Shown: in pieces, positions 27,440 through 35,541 of the stretch | Layout of the letters: the number at the start of each line of letters is the position of its first letter | Numbering within the stretch: position 1 is the stretch's first letter | DNA from: an uncultured Duodenibacillus sp. | GTDB taxonomy: Bacteria > Pseudomonadota > Gammaproteobacteria > Burkholderiales > Burkholderiaceae_F | Direction of reading: 5' to 3' | DNA length: 61,194 bases | Assembly: GCA_944390715.1 (NCBI GenBank) | Contig: CALXQS010000012.1 | Span: 1-61,194, forward strand | Program-made: the position numbers and the translations under genes | Notes under the pieces: generated by a model | The model's input: the letters and a program-made list of their open reading frames with translations, nothing else | The model's database searches: none | Told to the model about the DNA's origin: nothing

Positions 27440-28099
27440 TCAAGAACCAGCGGCGGCAAAAAATAGCCACCTTGCAAATTCCAGGACAGGCCGAGCCAAA
27501 TATTCGAAAACGCCGCTGAAGATAATCGCTGCCAAAATGAGAAGTCCGTAACGCTCGGTTTCAGCAAACTTCATGCTCCACTTCCAAGGAAGAAGACCGA
27601 CAACAATTCGTCCGCCATCGAGCGGCAGTGCCGGAAGCAGATTAAAGGCCATCAAAACAAGATTGACGGTAATGCCGCCATAGCAGACTTCAATAAGCGG
27701 ACCGAAAAGACTCGAGGGAGCTGCGAGCACAACAACTTTGGCAATGAGAGCCCATAAAAGAGCCTGAGCGAAATTGCTGGCAGGGCCGGCAAGAGCTACC
27801 CAAATCATGTCGAGCTTGGGGTTGCGAAGGCGTCCGAAATTGACGGGCACGGGTTTGGCCCAGCCGAACATCACGCCGCCAAGTCCGGTGAGCATGCCGC
27901 CAGCAAGCAGAATCCCAGGTACGAGAATAGTGCCTACCGGGTCAATATGCTTGACTGGATTGAGCGTAACGCGACCAAGCACCCATGCGGTGTTGTCTCC
28001 CAGCCTCTTTGCAACATAGCCGTGCGCAGCTTCGTGAAGCGTAATGGCCAGAATGGTCGGAATGGCGTAAAGAATAATTGAGCGAAGAATTTCAAACAT
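27440..28099 (-). CDS. Site-2-type intramembrane metalloprotease (M50 family)
   Basis: The 219-residue polytopic protein has the zinc-binding HEAAH at residues 22-26 in the first membrane helix and the third-ligand motif LLPALPLDGGRI in a later helix. GWAKPVPVN is the usual loop between. No PDZ domain is present, so it belongs to the short, RseP-unlike M50 group seen in many Proteobacteria. Its substrate is unknown. Confidence 0.88.
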   Translation of the reverse strand: MFEILRSIILYAIPTILAITLHEAAHGYVAKRLGDNTAWVLGRVTLNPVKHIDPVGTILVPGILLAGGMLTGLGGVMFGWAKPVPVNFGRLRNPKLDMIWVALAGPASNFAQALLWALIAKVVVLAAPSSLFGPLIEVCYGGITVNLVLMAFNLLPALPLDGGRIVVGLLPWKWSMKFAETERYGLLILAAIIFSGVFEYLARPVLEFARWLFFAAAGS

Positions 28100-28179
28100 A
28101 GCCGCATCATCCTAGCACGCGTTTGATTCTGCGAGCCTTAAAAACGTGAGAAAGGATGTATCGAACCTTGTCAGCCGAA

Positions 28180-28220
28180 AAAAAATTGCCGCCCAATTCC
28201 GATAAGGGAATTAGGCGGCG
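28180..28220 (-). terminator. Rho-independent terminator after the Dcu carrier gene
   Basis: On the minus strand GCCGCCTAATTCC pairs with GGAATTGGGCGGC and is followed by AATTTTTTTT. It is one of the strongest terminators of the window. Confidence 0.88.
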
Positions 28221-28260
28221 CATTTTACTTAGCCTCTAAGAGCTAATCGCAAACTGTCGA

Positions 28261-29595
28261 TTAGAACAGAGCGCAGGCCACGAAGCCCAATGCCACGCTG
28301 AAGACGATGGCAAGAACGCCCGGCAGGAAGAAGGCGTGGTTGAACACCCACTTGCCGATGCGGGTCGTGCCGGTGTCGTCCATCTGAACAGCACCCAGAA
28401 GCGTCGGGTACGTCGGAAGAACGAACAGAGCAGACACGGCAGCAAACGAAGCCACGAGCATGTAGGAATCGCCGGGGTTGGCGGCGCTGATGCCCAGAGC
28501 AGCAACGATGGCAGGCGTAATGGCCTTAGCCGTAGCAGCCTGAGAGTACAGAAGCATGGCAGCCAGGAAGAACACCACGGCAAGCAGAGCCGGATAGTGA
28601 GCAACCGTATCAGCAGCAAACGTCTTGATTTCAGCGCTGTGGCCGGACACGAAGGTGTCGCCGAGCCAAGCCACGCCGAGCACGCAGACGATGGCGACCA
28701 TACCGGACTTGAACACGCTGGTGCCGGCAACGTCGCCGAGTTCAATCTTGCAGCCAACCGTAATCAGGGTGCCGACCAACAGCATCAAGCTCATGATGGC
28801 AGCGTCGCGGCCGACAACAACGTTCTTGATGATGCCGACAGCCGGGCTGATGGCGGAAGCATAAAGCACGACAGCCAGAACGCCGACCAAGAAGATCAAC
28901 ACAGAACGCTTAGCAAAGGGCTTGAGCTCCGTATGGGTAGCACCGGTGGGGGCCTTCACCAGACCCTTGGCCAGACGTTCACGGTAAACCGGATCGCTGT
29001 CGAGGTCGAGGTTCTGGATCATGGTCATGACGAACGCCGTCAACATGCAGCCGATGAAGGTCGTCACAATCCAGATGCCCAGCAGAGCGGGATAGCTCCA
29101 GCCGAAGGGCTCGAGCACGCCAGACATGTAAATCACGGCAGCAGACACGGGCGAAGCGGTAATGGCGATCTGAGAAGACACCACAGCGATCGACAGCGGG
29201 CAAACCGGACGAATCTTCTGTTCCTTAGCAACTTCCACGATAACCGGAATCATCGAGAAAGCGGTGTGGCCGGTACCAGCGAAAATCGTCAGCACATAGG
29301 TCACGATAGGAGCCAGATAGTTGATGTACTTCGGGTTCGAACGAAGGATGCGTTCTGCAATCTGAACGAGGTAGTCAAGACCGCCGGCGAGCTGCATGGC
29401 GGAAATGGCCGAGATCACAGAAGCAATGATGAGGATCACGTCCCAGGGAATGTTGCCGGGCTTCATGCCGAGGCAGATACCCAGAACCAGCACACCGGCA
29501 CCGCCGGCGTAGCCAATGCCGATGCCGCCGAGACGGACACCGATGAAGATTGCGCCCAAAAGCACAATCAATTCAAGGATGAGCATGATATCCAT
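28261..29595 (-). CDS. Anaerobic C4-dicarboxylate transporter (DcuA/DcuB family)
   Basis: The 444-residue inner-membrane carrier matches DcuA/DcuB through its length: GGIGIGYAGGAGVL at the start, GGLDYLVQIAERILRSNPKY, a GTGHTAFSMIPVI motif, ITASPVSAAV, and the C-terminal PTYPTLLGAVQMDDTGTTRIGKWVFNH. The family exchanges external fumarate, malate or aspartate for succinate under anaerobic conditions. It lies downstream of aspA in the same direction with a 154-base gap. I cannot decide between DcuA and DcuB. Confidence 0.9.
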   Translation of the reverse strand: MDIMLILELIVLLGAIFIGVRLGGIGIGYAGGAGVLVLGICLGMKPGNIPWDVILIIASVISAISAMQLAGGLDYLVQIAERILRSNPKYINYLAPIVTYVLTIFAGTGHTAFSMIPVIVEVAKEQKIRPVCPLSIAVVSSQIAITASPVSAAVIYMSGVLEPFGWSYPALLGIWIVTTFIGCMLTAFVMTMIQNLDLDSDPVYRERLAKGLVKAPTGATHTELKPFAKRSVLIFLVGVLAVVLYASAISPAVGIIKNVVVGRDAAIMSLMLLVGTLITVGCKIELGDVAGTSVFKSGMVAIVCVLGVAWLGDTFVSGHSAEIKTFAADTVAHYPALLAVVFFLAAMLLYSQAATAKAITPAIVAALGISAANPGDSYMLVASFAAVSALFVLPTYPTLLGAVQMDDTGTTRIGKWVFNHAFFLPGVLAIVFSVALGFVACALF

Positions 29596-29698
29596 GATAT
29601 CTCCAAAAATGGTTTGATTGGTTTTGTTATTTTTTAAACCAACAGTGCCTGAGCCGCTGTTTCCAACCGCCCAGGCGCCGTTAGTCCTATTTGCTCTA

Positions 29699-29724
29699 TC
29701 CTCCGGCCGTCAAAACCAAACCGT
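29699..29724. repeat. CTCCGG/CCGGAG inverted repeat between aspA and dcu
   Basis: A 6-bp GC-rich inverted repeat around a 14-base loop. It may be a weak hairpin that sets the aspA:dcu transcript ratio; there is no T-run. Confidence 0.3.
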
Positions 29725-29749
29725 CCGGAGAACGGAATTGCTCAGCAGT

Positions 29750-31150
29750 TTACTGAACGAACTTCGGAGCGATCAGGTTCTGCAGGTTGAAGGTCTTGTC
29801 CCATTCTTCCTGCGTAAGGAGCTTGCGCTCTTCAACGACGACCTGATGCAGAGCCTTGCCGGTGTGATAGCACTCGTGGGCCATTTCAGAGCATGCCTTG
29901 TAGCCGAGGTGCGGCTTGAGCAGCGTGACGATGCCGCAGGAGTTCATCACCATCTGAGCCGTGCGTTCTGCATTGGGCGTGATGCCGTCAACACACTTCG
30001 TGCGCAGAGCGTTGCAGGCGTTGGTCAGAACCTTCATGGAGGTGAACAGAGCGAAGGTGATCACGGGTTCCATGACGTTGAGTTCGAGCTGACCAGCAGA
30101 AGCAGCAAGCATCACCGTGGTATCAAGACCGATGGCGAGGAAGCAAGACTGATTCGTGACTTCAGGGATCACAGGATTGACCTTGCCCGGCATGATCGAA
30201 GAACCAGGCTGCAGCTGGGGCAGATTGATTTCTGCCAGACCGCAACGCGGGCCGGAAGCCAGGAGACGAATGTCGTTGCAGACCTTCGTGAGCTTCACAG
30301 CGAGGCTCTTAATAGCCGAAGACAAAGCCACGTAAGCACCGCAGTCGCTCGTCGCGGCGATCAGGTCTTCGCTGTTCTTGAAGTCAATGCCGGTGAGTTC
30401 AGCAAGCTTCTTGACAGCAAGAGCCGGATAATCGGGGTGAGCCGTCACGCAGGTGCCGATAGCGGTAGCACCAAGGTTGACAACCTTGAGGTGCTCCTGA
30501 GCTTCACGGATAACCTTCAGTTCATCGGCAATGGTAAAGCCCCAGCCATGGAATTCCTGGCCGAGCGTCATCGGAACAGCATCCTGCAGGTGGGTACGGC
30601 CCATCTTCAGAACGCCCTTGAACTCTTCAGCCTTTGCATAGAAGGCGCCGACGAGATCTTCAACAGCCTTGAGAAGAACGCGGCTGCGCAGCAACAGAGC
30701 CAGGTGCAGAGAAGTCGGATAGGTGTCGTTGGTGGACTGACCGAAGTTGGCATGGTCGTTCGGAGACACACGCTTGTAGTCGCCCTTAACGGTGCCGAGC
30801 TTTTCTGCAGCGAGGTTGCAGATGACTTCGTTGGTATTCATGTTCGTGGAAGTACCGGCACCACCCTGGAGCCAGTCGGTCACGAACTGATCGCGGTACT
30901 TGCCTTCGATGAGCTGATCGCAAGCCCAAACGAGAGCATCAGCAACGTCGGCCGGGATCGTGCCAAGTTCCTTGTTGGCAAGAGCAGCAGCCTTCTTCAC
31001 ATAGCCGAAAGCGATGACGAAGTAGGGCTCCTGGCTCATCGGCATTTCGGTGATATGGAAATTTTCCTTGCCGCGCAACGTCTGGACGCCATAGTAGCAA
31101 TCATCAGGCACTTCAAGTTCGCCAAGGAAATCGCTTTCAATACGAGACAT
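29750..31150 (-). CDS. aspA: Aspartate ammonia-lyase (aspartase)
   Basis: This 466-residue enzyme deaminates L-aspartate to fumarate and ammonia. The superfamily signature GSSIMPGKVNP is present, with GGAGTSTNMNTNEV and the MGRTHLQDAVPM block, as in E. coli AspA. Fumarate produced here is the electron acceptor for FrdAB encoded nearby, and the Dcu carrier gene follows. An aspartate-specific residue set separates it from fumarase C only by overall similarity, but the N-terminus and context favour aspartase. Confidence 0.9.
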   Translation of the reverse strand: MSRIESDFLGELEVPDDCYYGVQTLRGKENFHITEMPMSQEPYFVIAFGYVKKAAALANKELGTIPADVADALVWACDQLIEGKYRDQFVTDWLQGGAGTSTNMNTNEVICNLAAEKLGTVKGDYKRVSPNDHANFGQSTNDTYPTSLHLALLLRSRVLLKAVEDLVGAFYAKAEEFKGVLKMGRTHLQDAVPMTLGQEFHGWGFTIADELKVIREAQEHLKVVNLGATAIGTCVTAHPDYPALAVKKLAELTGIDFKNSEDLIAATSDCGAYVALSSAIKSLAVKLTKVCNDIRLLASGPRCGLAEINLPQLQPGSSIMPGKVNPVIPEVTNQSCFLAIGLDTTVMLAASAGQLELNVMEPVITFALFTSMKVLTNACNALRTKCVDGITPNAERTAQMVMNSCGIVTLLKPHLGYKACSEMAHECYHTGKALHQVVVEERKLLTQEEWDKTFNLQNLIAPKFVQ

Positions 31151-31376
31151 TTATTTGCTCCTCAAAATTTCTCTTTATGTTTAGATGTAACCCCGTTCAA
31201 CGTCCGCAGCCAAGGGAATGCACTGCGTGGTCCGACGCTGTTCGGGACGTACGCAAGAAAACTTCAGGGGGCTATAAATCCTCCCCCTGCATTTTCTTGG
31301 CCTAGATATTACTACTTAGTTTTCAAAATGTTTATCGTAAAGTCCGGCTGAAAATCAAAATTCAGGGTCTTTTTTC

Positions 31377-31394
31377 CTAAGATATTTTGCTTAG
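31377..31394. promoter_or_regulatory. CTAAG-N8-CTTAG palindrome upstream of aspA
   Basis: Exact copy of the pentamer palindrome seen before ileS and between frdA and recG. The flanks extend pairing (TTTTC before, AAAAA after). It is centred about 235 bases upstream of the aspA start codon. Confidence 0.55.
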
Positions 31395-31508
31395 AAAAAA
31401 ATCTGCACAGAGACGTTGCTTTGAACTCCTTGATTTTTCTATGTTTTTTAGGTCGTCATCAAAATTACATTTTCTCGTCTAGACGGTGTGTAATAAATTT
31501 TTTCGATT

Positions 31509-31522
31509 TTGACCTTCATCAA
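31509..31522. promoter_or_regulatory. FNR-like site upstream of aspA
   Basis: TTGAC-CTTC-ATCAA matches nine of ten conserved bases of the FNR consensus TTGAT-N4-ATCAA. The metabolism encoded downstream is anaerobic, which makes the site plausible. I see no well-placed -10 hexamer for a classical position at -41.5. Confidence 0.4.
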
Positions 31523-31874
31523 TAAACTTGCTTATCCCAGCAGTTTGCTCTGTTAAGGACAATGTCCAGCCATCATTTTTTCAGCAACTACGACATCTTG
31601 TGTTTTTGGCAAATTCAACCGCGCTGACGAAATCAGATGAGCAAATTAAGAATATTTTTCAAAACAAAAGCTTCTTTAAGCCTTTCATGGCCCCTCCCCT
31701 GCAGAAATCTTTGTAGCACGGCATTCTTTGCATCATGCCTGCCCTTGAATCCCTATTCGGCCATAGTCGCCCAGAGTGCGCATCCGTCAGAACAAGAGCT
31801 TGGTTGTCGCCCTTTTGCTTTTTCACTTTGCTTTTAACTTGCCTTAATTGCGGACTTGAACCTGTATTGATAAT

Positions 31875-31907
31875 GAAAAAGCACTTCACTGCTGACGCAG
31901 CGAAGTG
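31875..31907 (-). terminator. Rho-independent terminator after frdB
   Basis: On the minus strand GCACTTCGCTGC pairs with GCAGTGAAGTGC around a 4-base loop and is followed by TTTTTC. It ends the frdAB transcript. Confidence 0.82.
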
Positions 31908-31967
31908 CTTCTGGATGTTTTCATGTTCCTCATTTCTGAGGAACATTCCTTCAATCAACGTGCCGAA

Positions 31968-32774
31968 TTAAGCAGCCTTGATCGGAATAGCCTTCTTGGT
32001 CTTGGGGGTCGGAAGAACCTTGTCATAGTTCTTCATACCCTGTTCGGCCATCTTGCGACGGATGAAGGCGATCTGAGTCTTGAGCGGCAGATCCTTCGGG
32101 CAGAAGTCGTGGCATGCCAGCAGCGACATGCAACCGAACACGCCGGAGTCATCACCGATGACGTCGTAGAAGTCGGCGTCATTACGGGTGTCGCGCGGAT
32201 CAAGACGGAAGCGTGCGATCTTGTTGATTGCAACGCCGCCGGCAAAGTCCGGACGCAGACGAACCGTACCGCAACCCGCAATGCAGCAACCGCATTCCAC
32301 GCAACGGTCGAGAATGTACACATCCTCGGCGAGCTGGGGATCCATCGGTTCTTCCTTCTTGCGGAGGTCGATTTCTTCGCTCTTCATGTGAACCCACGTT
32401 TCCATGCGTTCGCTCATGTTGCGCATCCACTTGCCGGTGTTGACCGAAAGGTCGCCGATCAGCTCGAACGCAGGCAACGGAGCCAGCGTGAATTCAGTGG
32501 GAAGGTCGCGCGTCAGGGTACGGCAGGCCAAACCAGGCTTGCCGTTGATCAGCATGGCGCACGAACCGCAAATGCCGGCACGGCACACAAAGTCAAACTG
32601 CAGGGAAGGATCCTGCTTGTCACGCAGTTCATTAAGAAGAATGAACAGCGTCATGGAATCAGCTTCCTCGCATTCAAACGTCTGCATATGCGGCACGCTT
32701 GCGGGATCAGCAGGGTTGTAGCGCAGGATGCTGATCTTGAGCATGCGGTGCTGCTTCTTAACTTGAGTACTCAT
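31968..32774 (-). CDS. frdB: Fumarate reductase iron-sulfur subunit
   Basis: The 268-residue subunit carries electrons from the membrane quinol site to FrdA. It has the plant-type [2Fe-2S] motif CRAGICGSC with a later Cys (GLAC), and two further Cys groups, CVECGCCIAGC and CMSLLACHDFCP, for the [4Fe-4S] and [3Fe-4S] centres. It is 18 bases downstream of frdA with its own ribosome site. The sequence resembles the epsilonproteobacterial (Wolinella) type more than E. coli FrdB. Confidence 0.9.
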   Translation of the reverse strand: MSTQVKKQHRMLKISILRYNPADPASVPHMQTFECEEADSMTLFILLNELRDKQDPSLQFDFVCRAGICGSCAMLINGKPGLACRTLTRDLPTEFTLAPLPAFELIGDLSVNTGKWMRNMSERMETWVHMKSEEIDLRKKEEPMDPQLAEDVYILDRCVECGCCIAGCGTVRLRPDFAGGVAINKIARFRLDPRDTRNDADFYDVIGDDSGVFGCMSLLACHDFCPKDLPLKTQIAFIRRKMAEQGMKNYDKVLPTPKTKKAIPIKAA

Positions 32775-32792
32775 TTAAGTCAGCTCCTTTAA

Positions 32793-34775
32793 TTACGACA
32801 AGGGTTCATCGATGCGCTCGTTGCGGCCCTGCAGACGCTTCGGCAGAAGGTCATGGAACGGCAGCAGCTTATCCTGGATCGCGAAGCGATCAGCGCCTTC
32901 GGCTTCCATCTTGGCACGAATCTCATCGACCTCAGCCTGACGCTTGGCCGATTCGGGATTCTCGATGTAGTTCTTGGCACCATAACCACGCCAGCCCGGA
33001 GGCAGTTCCATCTTGGAAATGTCGAGCTTCTCGTAGTTGAGCGTGGGCAGCGTATCGCCTTCCTTCCAGGTAGCGATCGTACGAGACAGCCAATCCTTGT
33101 CGTTGCGGACCGGATAGTCTTCACGGAAGTGAGCACCACGGCTTTCCTTACGTGCGGCAGCACCGCAGGCGATGGTAAGAGCAAGCTTGACCATCTTGCG
33201 GGTACGATAAGCGTAGACCAGTTCGGGATTGTTGCCGGCAACGTCCTTGCAGGACACCTTGTAGGTCTTCTTGTAGAGATCTTCAAGCTCGGCAATGGCG
33301 CTTTCCATATCCTCGCCTCTGCGGAAGATGCCGATCTTGCTCGTCATCAGATCCTGCATGCGGGTACGGATCACAGTCATATCCTCGGTGCCCGAATTCT
33401 TGATGAAGCCGTCGAGTTCATCCTGAACCTTGGCAATTGCGTCGTAGATGAGCGAGGTCGGGATGTCGATGCCGTTTTCAGGACGTTCGCAGAAGTCAGC
33501 AATAAATTCGCCGACGATCATGCCGCCGACCACCGTTTCAGCAACGGAGTTGCCGCCCAGGCGGTTGAAGCCGTGCATATCCCAGCAGGCTGCTTCGCCA
33601 GCTGCGAACAAGCCCTTGAGCTGACGGGATTCGCCGGTGTAGTTCGTACGCACGCCACCCATCGTGTAGTGCATGGCAGGACGCACCGGAACCCATTCCT
33701 TGGTCGGATCAACACCAAGGAAGTAGTGGCAGATTTCATAAACTTCACGCAGGTTGTGCTTGATGTGGTGTTCGCCAAGCAGCGTGATGTCCAGCCAGAG
33801 GTGTTCGCCGAAGCGGCTCTTGACGCCCTTGCCCTGAGCAATGCGTTCTTCCATGCGACGGGAGACCACGTCGCGGGAAGCGAGTTCCTTCTTTTCGGGT
33901 TCGACATCGGGCATGAAGCGATGGCCGTCAACGTCGCGCAGCAAACCACCGTCGCCGCGGCAGCCTTCAGTCACCAGAATGCCGGCCGGGAAGATGCCCG
34001 TCGGGTGGAACTGAACAGCTTCCATATTGCCCAAACCAGCAACACCGGTTTCCAAGGCAAGAGAGTGGCCCGTACCTTCGCAGATCTGAGCGTTGGTCGT
34101 CACACGGAAGAGCTTGCCGGCACCACCAGTACCAAGAGCCGTAGCCTTGGCAACATAAGCCAGCAGTTCGCCGGTGATCAGGTCGCGGCAAACAGCACCA
34201 TAGCAGCGCTTGCCGTCATGAATCAGAGAGAGAGCCTCAACACGCTCGACAACCGGAACGTGCTCGGCAATGATGCGGTCGCTGACCGCATTGAGCATGG
34301 CATGACCCGTGCCGTCGGACACGTAGCAGGTACGCCACTTCTTGGTACCGCCGAAGTCGCGCTGAGCGATGAGGCCGGCAGCTTCCTTGCGTTCGGTAAT
34401 CGTCACCTTTTCGCCGTTGATGATCACCTGACGGTCGCCCGGGGTGATGCGGCTCCAGGGAACGCCCCAAGCAGCCAACTCGCGAACAGCCTTCGGAGCG
34501 GTGTGCACAAACATGCGAACCACGTCCTGGTCGGCACCCCAGTCCGAGCCGCGAACGGTATCGGCGAAGTGAATGTCTTCGTTATCGCCCAGGCCCTTGA
34601 TCACGTTTGCCAACGAGGCCTGCATGCCGCCTTGAGCCGCCTTGGAATGCGAGCGCTTCGGGGGCACCAGCGACAAAACGATGGAGTCATGACCGCGACG
34701 CTTGGCGGCAACCGCCATGCGCAGACCAGCCAGACCGCCACCGATCACCAGTACGTCGGTGTAGATGATTTTCAT
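32793..34775 (-). CDS. frdA: Fumarate reductase flavoprotein subunit
   Basis: The 660-residue subunit has the dinucleotide-binding start [21 protein letters not shown], the covalent-FAD histidine context [11 protein letters not shown], and the active-site blocks [21 protein letters not shown] and [12 protein letters not shown]. Length and features match the Wolinella-type enzyme of about 656 residues. It reduces fumarate to succinate on the cytoplasmic side of the membrane. A strong AAGGAGACC precedes the ATG. No gene for a diheme cytochrome b subunit (frdC) lies upstream, where the Wolinella order frdCAB would place it. Confidence 0.92.
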   Translation of the reverse strand: MKIIYTDVLVIGGGLAGLRMAVAAKRRGHDSIVLSLVPPKRSHSKAAQGGMQASLANVIKGLGDNEDIHFADTVRGSDWGADQDVVRMFVHTAPKAVRELAAWGVPWSRITPGDRQVIINGEKVTITERKEAAGLIAQRDFGGTKKWRTCYVSDGTGHAMLNAVSDRIIAEHVPVVERVEALSLIHDGKRCYGAVCRDLITGELLAYVAKATALGTGGAGKLFRVTTNAQICEGTGHSLALETGVAGLGNMEAVQFHPTGIFPAGILVTEGCRGDGGLLRDVDGHRFMPDVEPEKKELASRDVVSRRMEERIAQGKGVKSRFGEHLWLDITLLGEHHIKHNLREVYEICHYFLGVDPTKEWVPVRPAMHYTMGGVRTNYTGESRQLKGLFAAGEAACWDMHGFNRLGGNSVAETVVGGMIVGEFIADFCERPENGIDIPTSLIYDAIAKVQDELDGFIKNSGTEDMTVIRTRMQDLMTSKIGIFRRGEDMESAIAELEDLYKKTYKVSCKDVAGNNPELVYAYRTRKMVKLALTIACGAAARKESRGAHFREDYPVRNDKDWLSRTIATWKEGDTLPTLNYEKLDISKMELPPGWRGYGAKNYIENPESAKRQAEVDEIRAKMEAEGADRFAIQDKLLPFHDLLPKRLQGRNERIDEPLS

Positions 34776-35541
34776 TTTTTATGGTCTCCTTGATCCGATA
34801 TGGATCCGCTCAACGTTCCTCGGAAAGCTTGGTGCGCATGCCGAAGCCCGTTTGCAGCAGGGTCAAAAATTTCCTTCCTCGGCCACGAAACGAATCTAGC
34901 GGCCCAGCAGCCGCCCAAAATCGTTTCGTGGAATACCGCGCGTATTATCTCTCTATGGGTAAGGCACGGTAATTTACAATTCGAATCTCCATGATAAAAG
35001 CCAAAAGTTCGGGGGCGCGTTTACAAATCGCCACCAGATTTTGTGCTCAGACCGCCATGCAAACCTACCGCTTTGAGCCAGCCCGTTTGCAGTAGCGACA
35101 TCGCGACGCCCGAGATTCAATGCTCAAAAGACCTTTTCGGCCTTTTGCGCTTGCGCCGCTTTATCAACACGCCTTGCATCGGCAGCTGCCGGCGCTGCGA
35201 AGCATTTTGAAATGCAAAAAGCAGCCCGTCAGTTCCTTACAAAAGGCGGGTTTTCCACAGTCTAGGGTCTATACTACTCAAGTACTATAGGGAAATACCC
35301 TAAGATACTCCACTTAGTTCATTTCCCTACCTTTATTCATTCGTCCGTCTGCTCGCAAAGCCCATCAGCCGAGACGGACTGATTTTTGACAAATTTGCTT
35401 GGCATATACCCTTTAGTGATTAGTTGCTGGTTTCTCTCGTCTGTCTATTGTTAGTATTTTTTGATTGCACATTGGTGTGCCATTGACGTTTTCTATACAA
35501 TGAGGTTTGCGTCATTTAAAACATTTCCGCATAAGCAAACC
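34776..35541. other. Long divergent region between frdA and recG
   Basis: About 765 bases without a supported gene on either strand, where a cytochrome b gene might be expected. It contains a TAGGG-aaata-CCCTA inverted repeat overlapping a CTAAG-N8-CTTAG palindrome near 35.3 kb, a further ATACCCTTTAG at 35.41 kb, and a 13-base direct repeat, AGCCCGTTTGCAG, near 34845 and 35079. Confidence 0.55.
35288..35317. promoter_or_regulatory. Overlapping palindromes between frdA and recG, including CTAAG-N8-CTTAG
   Basis: TAGGG-aaata-CCCTA (35288-35302) overlaps CTAAG-N8-CTTAG (35300-35317). The second is identical in half-sites and spacing to those before ileS and aspA. It lies about 530 bases upstream of frdA and 230 upstream of recG, so either could be the target. 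Confidence 0.5.

Larger units (their letters stand above)
31151..31967. other. Long regulatory region between frdB and aspA
   Basis: About 820 bases, clearly AT-rich, with no supported protein. It contains a CTAAG-N8-CTTAG palindrome (31377-31394), a degenerate relative, CTAGA-N8-CTTAG, at 31302-31319, an FNR-like TTGAC-N4-ATCAA at 31509-31522, a perfect ATGTTCCTC/GAGGAACAT hairpin at 31923-31946, and the frdB terminator. Confidence 0.6.

Noticed and set aside
28336..31351. Two very long plus-strand frames (about 430 and 580 codons) opposite dcu and aspA
   Set aside because: They mirror conserved genes with strongly biased codons; the implied proteins are low-complexity, with no ribosome sites.
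32853..34793. Plus-strand frame of about 650 codons opposite frdA
   Set aside because: Same cause: antisense of a highly biased gene. FrdA motifs on the minus strand are unequivocal.
34970..34995. TTCGAATC-like sequence suggesting a tRNA T-arm
   Set aside because: No acceptor stem, D-arm or anticodon arm could be matched around it.
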